From assembly GCA_009746045.1 (NCBI GenBank), contig RPFO01001304.1:1-64000 (forward strand): DNA of 64,000 nucleotides, read 5' to 3'. Shown here in pieces: positions 10,833 through 21,654 of this stretch. The stretch's first letter is position 1. Each line of letters starts with the position of its first letter. The translations under genes were made by a program, and so were the position numbers. Source of the stretch: Mesostigma viride (Eukaryota > Streptophyta > Mesostigmatophyceae > Mesostigmatales > Mesostigmataceae). The notes under the pieces are model-generated. The model searched no databases and was not told the origin of the DNA. It saw only the letters and a program-made list of their open reading frames with translations.

Positions 10833-12560
10833 CTCGTCGTCTGTCCCAACTCAGTCCTCACAGGAGGACTGAGTTGACAATTTTCAACCGCGTGTAGCGA
10901 CTAGGTGGGGGGTCCATCCCAAATGTTTTGATGTGGATCGGGGGTGTACTAGATGTCATTTTGTTGGCAAAAATACTGCATATGTGAAAACTTGACCCGA
11001 ACACCTGAAAATTACACGGACGATGGGCACCCCTCGCGAATTTGCATTTTTCGGGATAAGAACGAGTGGGAAAAATTCAATCAAATCCTCGTGCATGAAG
11101 AAAAAATATAGGCATGTAAACAATATAGTTCTTGAAACGTGGAAAAAAACTGGGCTCGATTTGGCCACTGCAACTGCCTGAAACAATTAAAAAACTCTCA
11201 GTCCTCAGGAGAGGAATGGGGCTTTTGCTAACTTTGCTAGCATGTAAGTGCGGTCATACTACACACCACCGTGGCCACCAACCATCCCAATCAACTCATT
11301 TCCCTTCAAGCATTACAGGACAACACACTTGCATCATCATACTTCAGGTATATCATACCTTATCATGTAGTGAGAGCCTATGCATGCATGTAGGGAATGG
11401 GCTTGGATACCCTACCAACAAAGGGTTATGTTATAAGTGTCAACCACCAATATAATGGGTAGGTTAAGCATATTTCCATTGTTTCTAACAACAATAGATA
11501 TGGCTATAACTGTTTTGCCTTGCCATGATGTGGCCAACATAGTTGCTGGCACATGATGGCAGTGGTTTGTCACCAAGACTTTTCACTCACCCGTAAAAGC
11601 TTGAATGCACCCTTGACGCGGCCCGTGGCCTCAAAATCATGCAGTATGAACGTAGCAAAAGAATAACTAACATCTATGAAGGTGTTTAAACCTGCACAGC
11701 TCCTAAAACCCTGCACAACTACACTGGGTCAAGGCAAATGCCTGATAACATCATCTGAAAAGGGGGTTTTAGAGAGGGCAGGCAACGGTCAAGAAAGAGC
11801 ATCAAGACTTGAACCTGACAACGCCTCGCAAGCTTAAACTCATGTACGAACATCAAGAAACGAAGAGGCAACGATTATCCGGCTTTACCTGGCACGGCTG
11901 GCGTTACCTTGGCCCAGGCGGTGCCCGCAAAAGTGGCACTTTGCGGCACATAGACCATGACGTGACAGAATGGTCGAAATCATCAAATCTATACTGTCAC
12001 TCAATTTATTCTAATACAATGCATGTTAAAATGTAGAAAGAAACCTATCAGCCATTGAAATTGCGCCGGAAAGCAAGCGCAGTCATCAATTCCGTCGACC
12101 TGCCTTATCGCAGTTTTTTCCAGCAAGAACAGTGCCGACACCGGGTAAATCGCATCCCCGCGAGCTAAAAATTGATTTTTATCATCTTTAGGGCATGTTA
12201 AATCTATTTCCTGAGTTTGGACAGCTAACTCGTCCGCAAACGTAAACTGCATGCATGGGCGCGAGCCGCCATGGCTAGGTCGTGCATTTCCGGAACTCGC
12301 GTTTCACGTGGAAAAGTACCCTTACCACCTGTACTTTGACCGTACATTTAGCCGCTCATACCAAATCCAAAAAAATCCCAAAAATATGTCCAAGAAAGAT
12401 CTTTTCACGTAGTATTTGAATAAATTTTGAGAGAATTTTTTTGTCAAACATTCTGACCGGGGCGAATTTTCTACGAAACCCAAAAACTCGGTCCTCTAGA
12501 GAGGACTGAGTTCAACTCAGTCCTCCGTAGAGGACCAGGGACAGACGACGAGTTAATTAA
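10825..12560. mobile_element. 1.7-kb element with perfect 23-bp terminal inverted repeats, TTAATTAA ends
   Basis: The left end 10825-10847 and right end 12538-12560 are perfect inverted copies: TTAATTAA followed by ctcgtcgtctgtccc. Just inside each end, subterminal hairpins repeat the box actcagtcctc...gaggactgagtt (10852-10880 and about 12487-12535). Internal ORFs are at most about 107 codons and none resembles a transposase. TTAA at both ends recalls piggyBac-type target sites, but TTAA is abundant around all repeats here, so the superfamily is open. Confidence 0.7.
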
Positions 12561-12589
12561 TTAATTAATTAATTAATTAATTAATTAAT
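12553..12589. repeat. (TTAA)n microsatellite
   Basis: About nine TTAA units join the right end of the 10825-12560 element to the 3' end of the minus-strand ORF1 copy. Similar tracts occur at 9092-9110, 21660-21690, 22506-22520, 23252-23275, 30789-30810 and 32200-32222. Confidence 0.95.
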
Positions 12590-12646
12590 GCGCGTGGGCC
12601 ACGTGTAAAGGCTAAGCCTGTCTAATCTACACTACTGGTATATTCC

Positions 12647-14008
12647 CTAGTCTGAGGTGGCCGGAGGGGCCTGCCAGGGCTTGTGGTCAACGTGGATGAC
12701 CGCCCCCCTCCAGTATACCGGCTTCCCCCCTGCGCGCTGCCGGAGCTGAAGGTAGGTCGGCCATAGCTCGCGTCGCCGCTGTTGCTGGGCCAGGGTCAAG
12801 TCGTCGTCCAGCGTGAAGCGAGTCTCCGAGAGCTTCTTGCGGCATTTAAGGAACGCCAGCTTGTCCGCCATGTACTTAAAGGTGAGGAGCACAGGTGCCG
12901 GGCCAGCCTTAATCCGCGCGCGGGGGAGGCGGACAGCCGACATGTCCAGCTCACCAGTGAGTTGCATGGGGGCAAGAATGGCGCGCTTAAATGCCTCAAG
13001 GAGGCTCGTGGAGGTCTCACCTGCCGGCTGGTCGAAGTGCTTGACGATGACATTGTGGCTGCGCTTGTCGAGCTCGGCCGCCTCGCGAAGGTCGAGGGCT
13101 TATTGCTTGAGACCTTGAGTTGTGCCGTGATGGTGGAGGTGGTGGAGGTGGTGTGCTGCTTAAGCAAGTCCGCCCAGGTGGAGGGGGCATCGCCGGCCGG
13201 GCCAGCAGGCGCCGGCTGGGCGGCGATGTCCTTCACCGCTTGGGCGGTGAGGCCGGCGGTGTCGTGCAAGCACTCAAGGGCGGTGGCGGTGGCTTGAAGG
13301 CGTTGGTCGAGGTCGAGGAGCTGGGCTGTGATGTCGGCAGTGGAGGCGGAAATGGCAGTGGAGGTGGAGGCGGCGGCGGTGGAAATGTGAGGAATTTCAG
13401 TAGCCAGCGTGCCACCGATTGCTGCTACGTCGGCAGCAAGGGGGGTCACGTGCTGCTGAAAGGCTTCCGCGAGGATGGAACGAAGTGTGGGGGCGGAGAT
13501 GGATGGAGCCCAGATCTCGTCGTCGGAGCGCTGGAGAAGGGAGTTGAGGATGGCGTGCTGGAGATCGGGGCGGGAGCACCCGGGCAGCGGGATGGGGAGC
13601 CATCCGCGGCCGTCCGGGAGAAGGAGGCGACGGTTGTCGTGGAGATGGTGGCAAAGGTCGTAAAGCGAAGCGTAATCCCCGAAGAAGATGCAGCGCATAG
13701 CATCGGTCGGAGACGGGTTGGCCCAGTCGTAATCTTCGACCTTGAAAGGCCGGGGCCGAAAGCTCGGTTCTGAGGGGCGTGAAGACCCTCCTGTTTTGTC
13801 GGCTGAGCGGGTGCGCTTGGGGTCAGGCGATGCAGATGGCGAGGCGTTAAGCCCGGGAGGTTGCTGGACGACCACCAGTGCACGACTAGTGTCATCGCCG
13901 CCTGCCGGACCTGATCACATGGCGAAGCTGCAGCCTGAGCTGCAGACGTATTTTCATTGCCGAGCGCAGCCGCCAGGCTGTGTTGCGTCGAGGCGCGTTT
14001 GTTCGCCA
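12647..14008 (-). pseudogene. Near full-length L1-ORF1-like protein, broken by frameshifts
   Basis: The N-terminus MANKRASTQHSLAAALG starts at 14008. The reading moves to a second frame near 13875 (PGLNASPSASPDPKRTRSAD, then FKVEDYDWANPSPTDAMRCI) and to a third after about 13080. It ends with RLPRARIKAGPAPVLLTFK, TLAQQQRRRELWPTYLQLRQ and KPVYWRGAVIHVDHKPW. It has a low-complexity Ser/Pro N-terminal part, a central helical part and a C-terminal RNA-binding-like part. This is the best reference copy in the window for fragments at 9.5, 26.6, 30.1 and 47.7 kb. At least two shifts make it non-coding as it stands. Confidence 0.7.
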
Positions 14009-14135
14009 TATATTGCGTAATAGCGTCGGAACATTATATCAGCATGTGCGTCTTAGAAAGACGAAGCGATTGTGATATTCACGGCTAAATTCGGTGCTCA
14101 AACGTGAAAGTTATGAGCTCCGACAGCCATGGCTA
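14009..14135 (-). promoter_or_regulatory. Putative internal 5' UTR/promoter of the ORF1-bearing retroelement
   Basis: Lies immediately upstream (minus strand) of the MANK start. It is clearly related to 30610-30712, upstream of the second ORF1 5' fragment. Shared blocks in plus-strand order are gcgtctta(g/a)aaag(a/g)cg, then a ctaaattcggtgctcaaacg-like block, then gagc..cg.cagccat. Conservation of non-coding 5' sequence between two copies suggests an internal promoter, as non-LTR elements need. Confidence 0.5.
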
Positions 14136-15180
14136 CCTCGTGGCTCGTTAGCTTTTACCGTGTAGGGTGGGTGGATGGATATGTGAGATGGAAATGTGTA
14201 GCCTTTTGCATTGAAATTATGACTCGCTTACGTGTAGAGCGACTAGATGACCTAGACGGTGGGGCCGGAAACAGCTTGCTTGATCAGGGCGTGTGTTTCA
14301 AGACTAACTGGCCGGGAGTGTCTAGTGGTGAGCACCATTGCTTCGATCGCTCTCCCGCCATTTACGAGGAAATACCCGCGAATGGAAAACCACTGAAAAG
14401 GTCTAAAGCTAGTCAGTCATTATGTTACTGTAGCCATGCCATGTGTCCAGACGTCCAACAAGAACTGCACACGGTGCAAAGGCAAAAATCCGGAGGACAT
14501 CACTTTCGAATGTGCGGCGGGAACCAAAAGCCCGCGTATGCCAGATTACATCGTGTTACTGTAGCGACACGACGGTGCGGACGACGAATCCAGTGCTGAG
14601 CTCGGAACGGCCGCGAAGGAGATCTGGCATCACAGGGTTCAGATGCCTGGAGATAGTACGCGATCCAGCCGGTCCACAACCTGTTTGTACATAGAGCTTG
14701 TGCCAAGGGGCAGACTTCCGAACAGATGTGGGTGACGTTGCAAAAAACACCGGACTTGACGGAGCATAATGTCTCGGTCATAGTCTTTGACCAACAAACG
14801 ATGCAAGAGTTCAACAAGAGTCGTGATGAAATCGACATGCACGATAAGAACAAAGAAAGGGAAAACGATGCAACTGACTAAGAACAACACCATATTTCGC
14901 TGTGAGGGGAAATAGACTGTGAATATCAGGGTAGCGAATGAAAGGAATTTGCTGGTATTTAGGATCCTTGGGCTTATCATAGACAGCCTTACGCCAGCCC
15001 GGCCTTCTTGTTATGGGTAATGTCAAGATCGAGGTAATTGCAACTAGTATCCTCCGACATGAGCTTTAATGTGAGGGACATGCACTTGCTGGTAAATGCC
15101 AGGCAGACCAGCTGTGATATACAAATGGGTTGCGAAATCAGGGTTGTCGAAAGCAATGATATCATCAATGTATCGACATG
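14136..15180. other. Unassigned 1-kb stretch
   Basis: Short ORFs only. No homology to other repeats in the window was seen by eye, and no exon signals were supported. It separates the ORF1 copy from the next LINE copy. Confidence 0.4.
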
Positions 15181-15186
15181 TGTCAC

Positions 15187-16860
15187 GCCTGCGTCACGCC
15201 CAACGGCCAGCCGGCGGCGGGCAGCCGGCGCCGCGGACGCTCTCTGGCTCACCGCAGCAGCAGCTTGACCAGTGGTATTCCTCCCAGTCCCGGCTGCTCG
15301 GCGCCCCCCCGCCGCCTCCTTCGCTTGGCCCTCTGGAGGCCGCGCGCCTGGCGCCTGCGGGCGTCCCTGGGCCGCCCACGCCGCCCGCTGCTGAGCAGGA
15401 CTACACGTACCCGGCCCTGACGGAACCCCTGGCCGACCCCAACGAGCTACCGCCGTTCACCGAGCTCGAGCTGAGCACCACCGCCAAGCAACTCCGCTTC
15501 TTAGTACGTCGCCGTTGGACCTGACCAGCTCCCCGCCCCGGTGATTAAGCTGACGGCGCTCGCGCGGTTCCTGCTTGACGTCTGCAACCGGATCCTGCTT
15601 GCCGACGCGCCGCCGATTCCTGAGTGGCAGGCTGCACAGCTACCGTATTATGCTGTACAAAAACAAAGGTTCCCCTGACGACCCCGCCAACTACCGAGGA
15701 GTCTGCATCCAGAGCGCCGCACTCAAGTTGTTCATGCGCATGATCCTCAACCGCCTTCGTTCTAGCTGCTCTAGACCGCCACCTAGGGGAAAGTCAAATG
15801 GGCTTCCGTCCTGGGCGCAACACCGTCATGGCCATCTTCGTCGCGCGCCGCCTCTTCGAGAAAATCGCTCTCCTGCAAGTTACCTGGTGAGTTTCCCGCC
15901 ATCCTGATCTTTGTCGACTTCATCAAGGCTTTTGATTCTGTCCTCTGGGACACTCTATGGGCTGTCCTTGCTCGCGCTCGCATCCCCACTCCCCTGATTA
16001 CCGTCATCCGCACGCTGTATGAGGGGTCGACTGGTTCGGTGCGCACTCAACACGGCTTTACCCCGCCATATGTCCACTGCAGACGTCCGGCGTCTGGCAG
16101 GGTTGCGTCCTGTCGCCGTACCTGTTTATTATTGTAGTGGATTCTGTTATGCGCCAGGCACGTGCTCGCTTTGCTAGCATTGCAGGCCGTGCCCCTAGCC
16201 TAGCGATCACGAACGAGCTTGGAGAAGGGGGGCCGACTAACAAGCAGAATTTACCAGCTGACCTCATGTATGCCGACGACATCACGCTCATCGAGAATTA
16301 AGCCGGAGTCTGCCCAACTTTGGCTGGACCATGCCTGGCGCTCAAGGCTCGGGCGGTTGGTCTAGAAATCAGCCCCCAAACGGAGGCCCTGGCTCTCATG
16401 GCAGGGCCCCCACCCACACTCCCCCTCTTAGACGACACCGAGGTCAACTACCCTTGACTTCAGGCCGCTTCAAGCTGCTCGGCAGTAATTGGCTAATTCC
16501 CGACTGCGAGTCCTGACGACCTGCTGCATGGTGGAGCAACCCCGCCCTGCCCCGGATTGTCAAGCGCGACATGTTCAAGGTCGTCATTCTGACGATCCTG
16601 CATGACAGGTCTATGGCGCCCGCGAGATGTGGACGCTGACGCAGGAGCTGGGGAAACAACTCGACAGCGCTGTCACCATGCACGATGTTGCGGAGCCGGC
16701 ATTCCATTATCACTGAGTTTGCACATTAGCAATGAGGATTTGTACTGAATTACCATATGTTTACCAAATCCTAAGGCACAGGCGCTTGGGCCTAGCCAGG
16801 CACCTGCATGGCATGCACAGATCAGATCACTGTAGACACATCATGCAGATATAGAGTACA
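15187..16860 (+). mobile_element. LINE-type retrotransposon, reverse transcriptase region (best copy)
   Basis: Read over several frames: a Pro-rich linker, DYTYPALTEPLADPNELPPF, GPDQLPAPVIKLTALARFLL, then NYRGVCIQSAALKLFMRMIL, GFRPGRN, motif A FVDFIKAFDS (about 15910-15940), TPLITVIRTLYEGSTGSVRT, and the catalytic box YADDITLIE (about 16269-16295). The C-terminal part carries a REMWTLTQEL block near 16620, equivalent to GAETWTLT at 20.37 kb. Frameshifts and stops are many, so it is dead. No endonuclease domain is visible upstream. The RT order is that of non-LTR elements; I do not assign a clade. Confidence 0.82.
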
Positions 16861-16871
16861 TAGCTCCTATA

Positions 16872-17022
16872 ATAAAAATAGCGCCGGAACCTTTTTGCCA
16901 CCTCGGCAATAGGTCCGCGGAGGCGGTAACCGCTCGCCGGTATACACTCAAGTCGATTCCGGACCTCAATGCCGCAGGTGGCATTGAACTGATAACGTTC
17001 CGGCGCTATTTTAATAGAGCTA
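16872..17022. mobile_element. Foldback (MITE-like) element, about 150 bp
   Basis: The ends are inverted copies of aaatagcgccggaac, followed inward by related tgccacct(g)cggca and aggtccg blocks on each side. The motif GCGCCGGAACCTTTTTGCCACC matches the GTGCCGGAACC arms at 27.26-27.97 kb, so the two loci belong to one family. No coding potential. Confidence 0.75.
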
Positions 17023-17039
17023 TTTAAGATCCCTGCGCA

Positions 17040-17590
17040 CCTTGGAGGTCAAGGGTTCCAACCTTTGGCATGTCGTCCCCATCACACCCCGGGGCGAGGG
17101 GGGCTGTTCAGCGCGGACGGCGCCCAGCGGCCGCACTTACCAAAGCTTGGTCGGGGCACTGTTGTCTGCATCGACGTGGACCGAGCCAGACCTGGCATTT
17201 GCAGTCAACCTCCTGTCCCATAAGATGCTGAAGCCAGTCACGAGTGACTACGCACTGGCACACCACGTGCTTCAGTATATGATGGTCCATCGCATAGGAG
17301 TTAATTGGGTGACGGTCCCGACTCCAGGGACAAGGTTAATTTCCTCTGAGGTTAGGGTAAGGCGACAGCGCGGCCTCCCTGACAAGGGATCAACCCTGTC
17401 CATCCCAGGAGGACGAAGCATATCGATTTCAAGTTTCATTACATCCGTGAGAAGGTCGCTGATGGCACCGTCCAGGTGTCTCACCTTCCAGTGGTTGAGA
17501 TGCTATAGATAGCGGACATGCTCACCAAGGCACTGCCCGAGCCCGGTTTATTTGTGGAACTCAGAGGCAAGATCATGGGCACCTGGGATA
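17040..17590 (+). mobile_element. Ty1/Copia retrotransposon fragment (end of RT, RNase H)
   Basis: YQSLVGALLSASTWTEPDLA followed by FAVNLLSHKM is the conserved Copia segment between RT and RNase H. After a frameshift come KHIDFKFHYIRE-like codons (about 17417-17450), DGTVQVSHLPVVEML and ADMLTKALPEPG (about 17513-17550), the classical Copia C-terminus. Frameshifted and 5'-truncated. No primer-binding site or intact LTR pair could be defined. Confidence 0.85.
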
Positions 17591-17654
17591 TTGGTGAACT
17601 TTCTCTTGATGTTCATCCCTGCATATGACTGTTGCCAGGGACATCATAGCTGCC

Positions 17655-18188
17655 GGCTGTTTGCGACAAGCCCGGAGCGAGTGTGTAGGGGGGAAGGGGG
17701 GGGGTCAGACTTCAGACCCACCACCCACCCACCCACCCACCCCCTGGTACTGGTTGAGGGGATAGGGGTGGGTCGAGACCCCCCCCCCCCCCCCCCTCTA
17801 CCCCCCCCCCCCCCCCCCAGGAGGGGCCCTTCGTGGCGCTGGAGTTAACTGCGTGAACGTGCTCGGGAGCGCAGACTGTGGGGGGGAAACTGGGGCGGAA
17901 AAGGGGGTCGAATTGGGTAGTAAGGTGGGGAGGAGGGGAGGAAGGTAGGGGGAAAAAGGAAGAAAGTGGGGGTTGGGGGAAATAGGGGGGGGGGGGGCGG
18001 GGGGAGACCCCCCCCTGATGATGGGGTGAGGGTGAGGGTGTGGGTTGAGACCCTGGCCCCCCCGGCTCCCTTCCCCCTCGAGGGAGCCTGGGGGGGGGGG
18101 CGGGATCGACCCACCCCACCCCCCCACCCCTGGGGGGGGGGGGGGGGGGGGGAGTGCACACTCGCTCCGGGCTTGTCGCAAACAGCCA
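17655..18188. repeat. Poly-C/poly-G island between 29-bp inverted repeats
   Basis: A perfect inverted pair, tgtttgcgacaagcccggag plus cgagtgtg, lies near 17657-17685 and 18160-18188. It encloses about 470 bp dominated by C-runs (17779-17818) on one side and G-runs on the other. It follows the Copia fragment by about 70 bp. Long ORFs here are low-complexity artefacts. Confidence 0.85.
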
Positions 18189-18574
18189 GGTAGTTTCCAC
18201 TGAGTCTGTTGTTTGAGTCTGGAAGGCCGCATTTGCAGCATGTGTACCGAGTAAGGGGGGTGTCAGAAGTATCGATATTACACCTGCTAATGGCAATAAT
18301 TTAGTAGTTTGGTCAAAGTATTTACTTTTGTGGCACTGGGGAGTAGATGATGACTATACCACTATTAGAATGTCTGTGATTGGAAGGAAATGACTTCTGT
18401 CAAGGAATGATAGTCCTCGATCGTACCAGCTAATTAGCTACTTGTACACTTGTCGTGATTAGGCCATATGCTGAACAGAACTTGCAGTGGCAGTGCATTC
18501 AGTTCTTGTTCATTCACGTTGCGTGTACCTCATTTACATACATCCGCATTCTTTGCGCAAGACTTTGCGCATAG

Positions 18575-19970
18575 CTACCTAAGGGAAGCTTCGGAAGAGC
18601 TTGTCCGAAGGCATAAATTGATGGGACCACTCTTCCTGTTGGTATCCTCTCGCACTCTCTCACACGCACTGCTGCCAGCAGCTGGCTCTCTGGCCGAGGG
18701 CCCCGGCGGTGCCTTCACACCGGCCGGTACCCAGACTTGAACAAATCCAAGCCAAACGGCTACATCATTGTACCTTGGAACCAAGCCACCGGAACTGAAC
18801 CGGACTTCAATGATTCGGTGAACAGCCATTTCTCGAGTGCACGGTCGTGACACCTTGCGCAGCATCTTGGTGGTCGCGGCGCCATCGAGTTGTTTCTCCA
18901 GCTCCTGCGTCAGCGTCCGCGTCTCGACGCCGCAGGTCAGGATCGTCAGAATGACGACCTTCAACAGGTCGCGCTTGACAATCCAGCTACTAAGGGCAGG
19001 GCGGGGTTGGTCCACCAGCGACAGTGCTCGTGGAGCTGCCCTGGCATGCCATGCCGATCCAGGTCGTCATGTCGTCCTCGCAGTGACTCGGGAAGCCTGG
19101 CATGCAGCTGCCGAGCAGCTTGAAGCGGCCTGTAGGTTACCTGGGTCATTGTCTAAGAGGCGGAGTGGGGGCGGGGGCCCGGCCAGGCCGAGGGCCATGG
19201 CCTCCGTTTTTAGGGCTGATTTCTAGACCAATGTCAGCACGGCCGGCCTTGAGCGCTAGGCAGTCGATCCAGCCAAAGTACTGGGCAGACTCCGGCTAGT
19301 TCTCAATGAGCGTGATTTCATCGGCATAAATGAGGTCAGCCAGTAAATTCTGCTGCTTGGTTAATTGGACCCCCTTCTCCGGTCTCATTCGTAATCACTC
19401 GGCCAGCTGTTTGCGGCCAACAAGCCTAGCAAAGCGGGCACGTGCCAGGCTGGTGCATAACACAATCCACTACAACAATGAACAGCTAGGTACGGTGGCA
19501 CACGTGACGCAAGCTTGCCAGACGCCGGCCGGTCTGCAGTGAACATCGCGGAGTAATGCCGTGTTGAGTGCGCACCGAGGTGGTCGACCCCTCATACAGC
19601 GTGCGGATGACAGCAATCAGGGGGTTGGGTACGCGAGCGCGGTCAAGAACAGCCCATAGACGGCGGCCCAGCGGACAGAATCAAAAGCCTTGATGAAGTC
19701 GACGAAGATCAGGATGGCGGGAAACTCACCGGCCAGGCTGCAGGTCGCTGGAGCGCGATCTCCTCAAAGAGGCGCCGGGCGACGAAGATGGCCATGACTG
19801 TGTTGCGCCCAGGCCGGAAGCCGATTTGGCTCTCCCCAAGGTGAAACTCAAGATAGAAACGAAGGGGCCGGGTTGAGGATCATTCGCATGATAAAGAGTT
19901 TGAGCGCGGCGCTCTGGTGAACACGTACGCATCGGTAGTTCGGAGGGTTGTCAGTAAAAGATTTATTGCT
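18575..19970 (-). mobile_element. LINE-type retrotransposon copy, inverted
   Basis: Reading the minus strand from 19970: an ORF with RVHQSAALKLFI-like codons, GESQIGFRPGRNTVMAIFVA, a DFIKAFDSV box, IAVIRTLYEGSTTSVRTQHG, the catalytic box as YADE (about 19327) in place of YADD, then KRDLLKVVILTILTCGVETR and TLTQELEKQLDGAATTKMLR. It is the same family as 15.2 kb with multiple stops. Its downstream part (18.72-18.86 kb) reappears in inverted orientation at 23.51-23.66 kb. Confidence 0.8.
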
Positions 19971-20127
19971 GTACAGTGCTCATAATACAGTTACTAGCTG
20001 TGCTGCCACTCAGGAGTCGGCGGCGCGACGGTCGGCGAGTTGGATCTGGTTGCAGATGTCAAGTAGAAAAATAAAAGAAACAAAAGACGGGTAAGTCCTC
20101 GATCGTACAAATCCGCCAGGGGAGAAG

Positions 20128-20950
20128 ATGAAACCGCAATGCGGGACTTACCACTCATCTTGGGGCAGATGCTGTTTCAGGCCGCTTCAAGCTGCTCGGC
20201 AGTTGGCTTCCCGACTGCGAGGACGACATGAGGACCCGGATCAGCATGGCTTGGGGCCGGGCACTGAACTCCACGAGCACCGTCGCTGGTGGAGCAACCC
20301 CGCCCTGCCCCAGCTTGCGCGACCTGTTCTTGAAGGTCGTCATTCTGACGATCCTGACTTATACGTATACGGCGCTGAGACGTGGACGCTGACATAGGAG
20401 CTGGAGAAACGACTTGACTCACGTCACCAAGATGCTGCTCACGGCACTTAACCGATTCCCTTTGGTTTGCACATTAGCAATGAGGATTTGTACGCTGATT
20501 TACCATATGTTTCCCACATAATTTCTTAGGCACAACAGGCGCCTGGGCCTAGCCGGGCACCTGGCCCGCACAGATCAGGTAGATACATCAGATATATACT
20601 GCTAAGCTGGCACCAAGCCCGCACAGCCCGGGCGTTGTGTCCTCACGCGGCATGCCCCTGGCTGCGCGCGCCGGCCGGGCCGCCCTCCGTGGACCGCGAT
20701 AGGCTAGGCACGGACATGTGCTACCGGCCCTCGACGGGGTGGGCTCACGCCCGGGGACCCCCCTGGTTTGTCTGTAAATACATGTATGGAGGCAGATGAC
20801 GCGTAAAGATAGGTGGTAGACAGTATTATTAATGAAGGCCACCACTCCCCAGTCAGTGGGGCCTCCAGATGCGTGTGACTAAGTTTGGCATGCATATAGC
20901 GATTCGGGCCGTGGTGCCCGCAACCCTGTAACTAGGAACTAGACATAGCA
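20128..20950 (+). mobile_element. LINE 3' part: C-terminal domain plus 3' UTR
   Basis: Starts within the C-terminal domain (SGRFKLLGSWLPDCED-like codons; SMAWGRALNSTSTVAGGATP; GAETWTLT). It continues through the block tttgcacattagcaatgagg, shared with 16716-16740, to the 3' UTR ending ccctgtaactaggaactagaca, shared with 8.87 kb. No intact reading frame. Confidence 0.8.
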
Positions 20951-20952
20951 AC

Positions 20953-21470
20953 ATGCTTAAGGCCGCCCTTGTGGAGGCGTACGCAGAGGCGGCCCAGTTG
21001 CTCAGGACGCAGAGGCGGCCCAGTGCATCGCGGATGCCAATAAAGGCCTGCCAATTTAGCTCGCAACCAGGGCAAGGAAATGTGGTAACACCTCGACCGT
21101 CTCGGCGGCCGGCGGCAGCGCACCCTGGCAGTGGAGCACACTAGGGACGGCGCGGCGCCGGTCAGCCTTGGCCCGGCTGGTTGGCCCACACGGGCCACAA
21201 TGTTTCCTTGACAGGTGGGGCCCGCGCGCCCCCCCCCGCCGCTTCACCCGGCCGAGACGGCCGCCCGTCTCGGTGTTGCCGGACCCCCCCCGCCGCCTGC
21301 GCCACGGTCCCTCAGGCTCGGCCGCGGACTACCAAGCCCCCGCCTTGACGGAGGGCTGCCTATAGCTAGTTGCCACCAACGACGTCGTCCACCCCTTCAC
21401 TTTGAAGGAATTGGACGGCGCCCTTGCTCGCTTGCCGGGTACGACGCGGCGGTCATACATATAATAGGTC
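20953..21470 (+). mobile_element. LINE fragment, region N-terminal to RT
   Basis: Begins directly after the 3' UTR of the preceding copy. Codons near 21320-21440 read DYQAPALTE, then NDVVHPFTLKELDGALARL, aligning with DYTYPALTE and ELPPFTELELSTTAKQLRFL of the 15.2-kb copy, again after a Pro-rich linker. So another copy was inserted tail to head, or the two were rearranged. Frameshifted. Confidence 0.55.
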
Positions 21471-21654
21471 ATTAGAGTCTTTGTATAAGGGCTCGCATTA
21501 CGGACGAGATTAGGCAGCGTAGGATAGCATTCGTAGGACATCTTGCTCGCACCAGTCAGGTAGATACCGCCCTTAATTGGTCTGGCCGGCCCCCAGCGGC
21601 TTGGCCAGCCAGGGCGGCATATCCTAACCTGGCCTGGCCAGCCCCAAAGACATT

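Noticed and set aside
12782-13773. Plus-strand ORFs of 171 and 217 codons
   Set aside because: They are antisense to the ORF1-like pseudogene, whose motifs are recognisable only on the minus strand.
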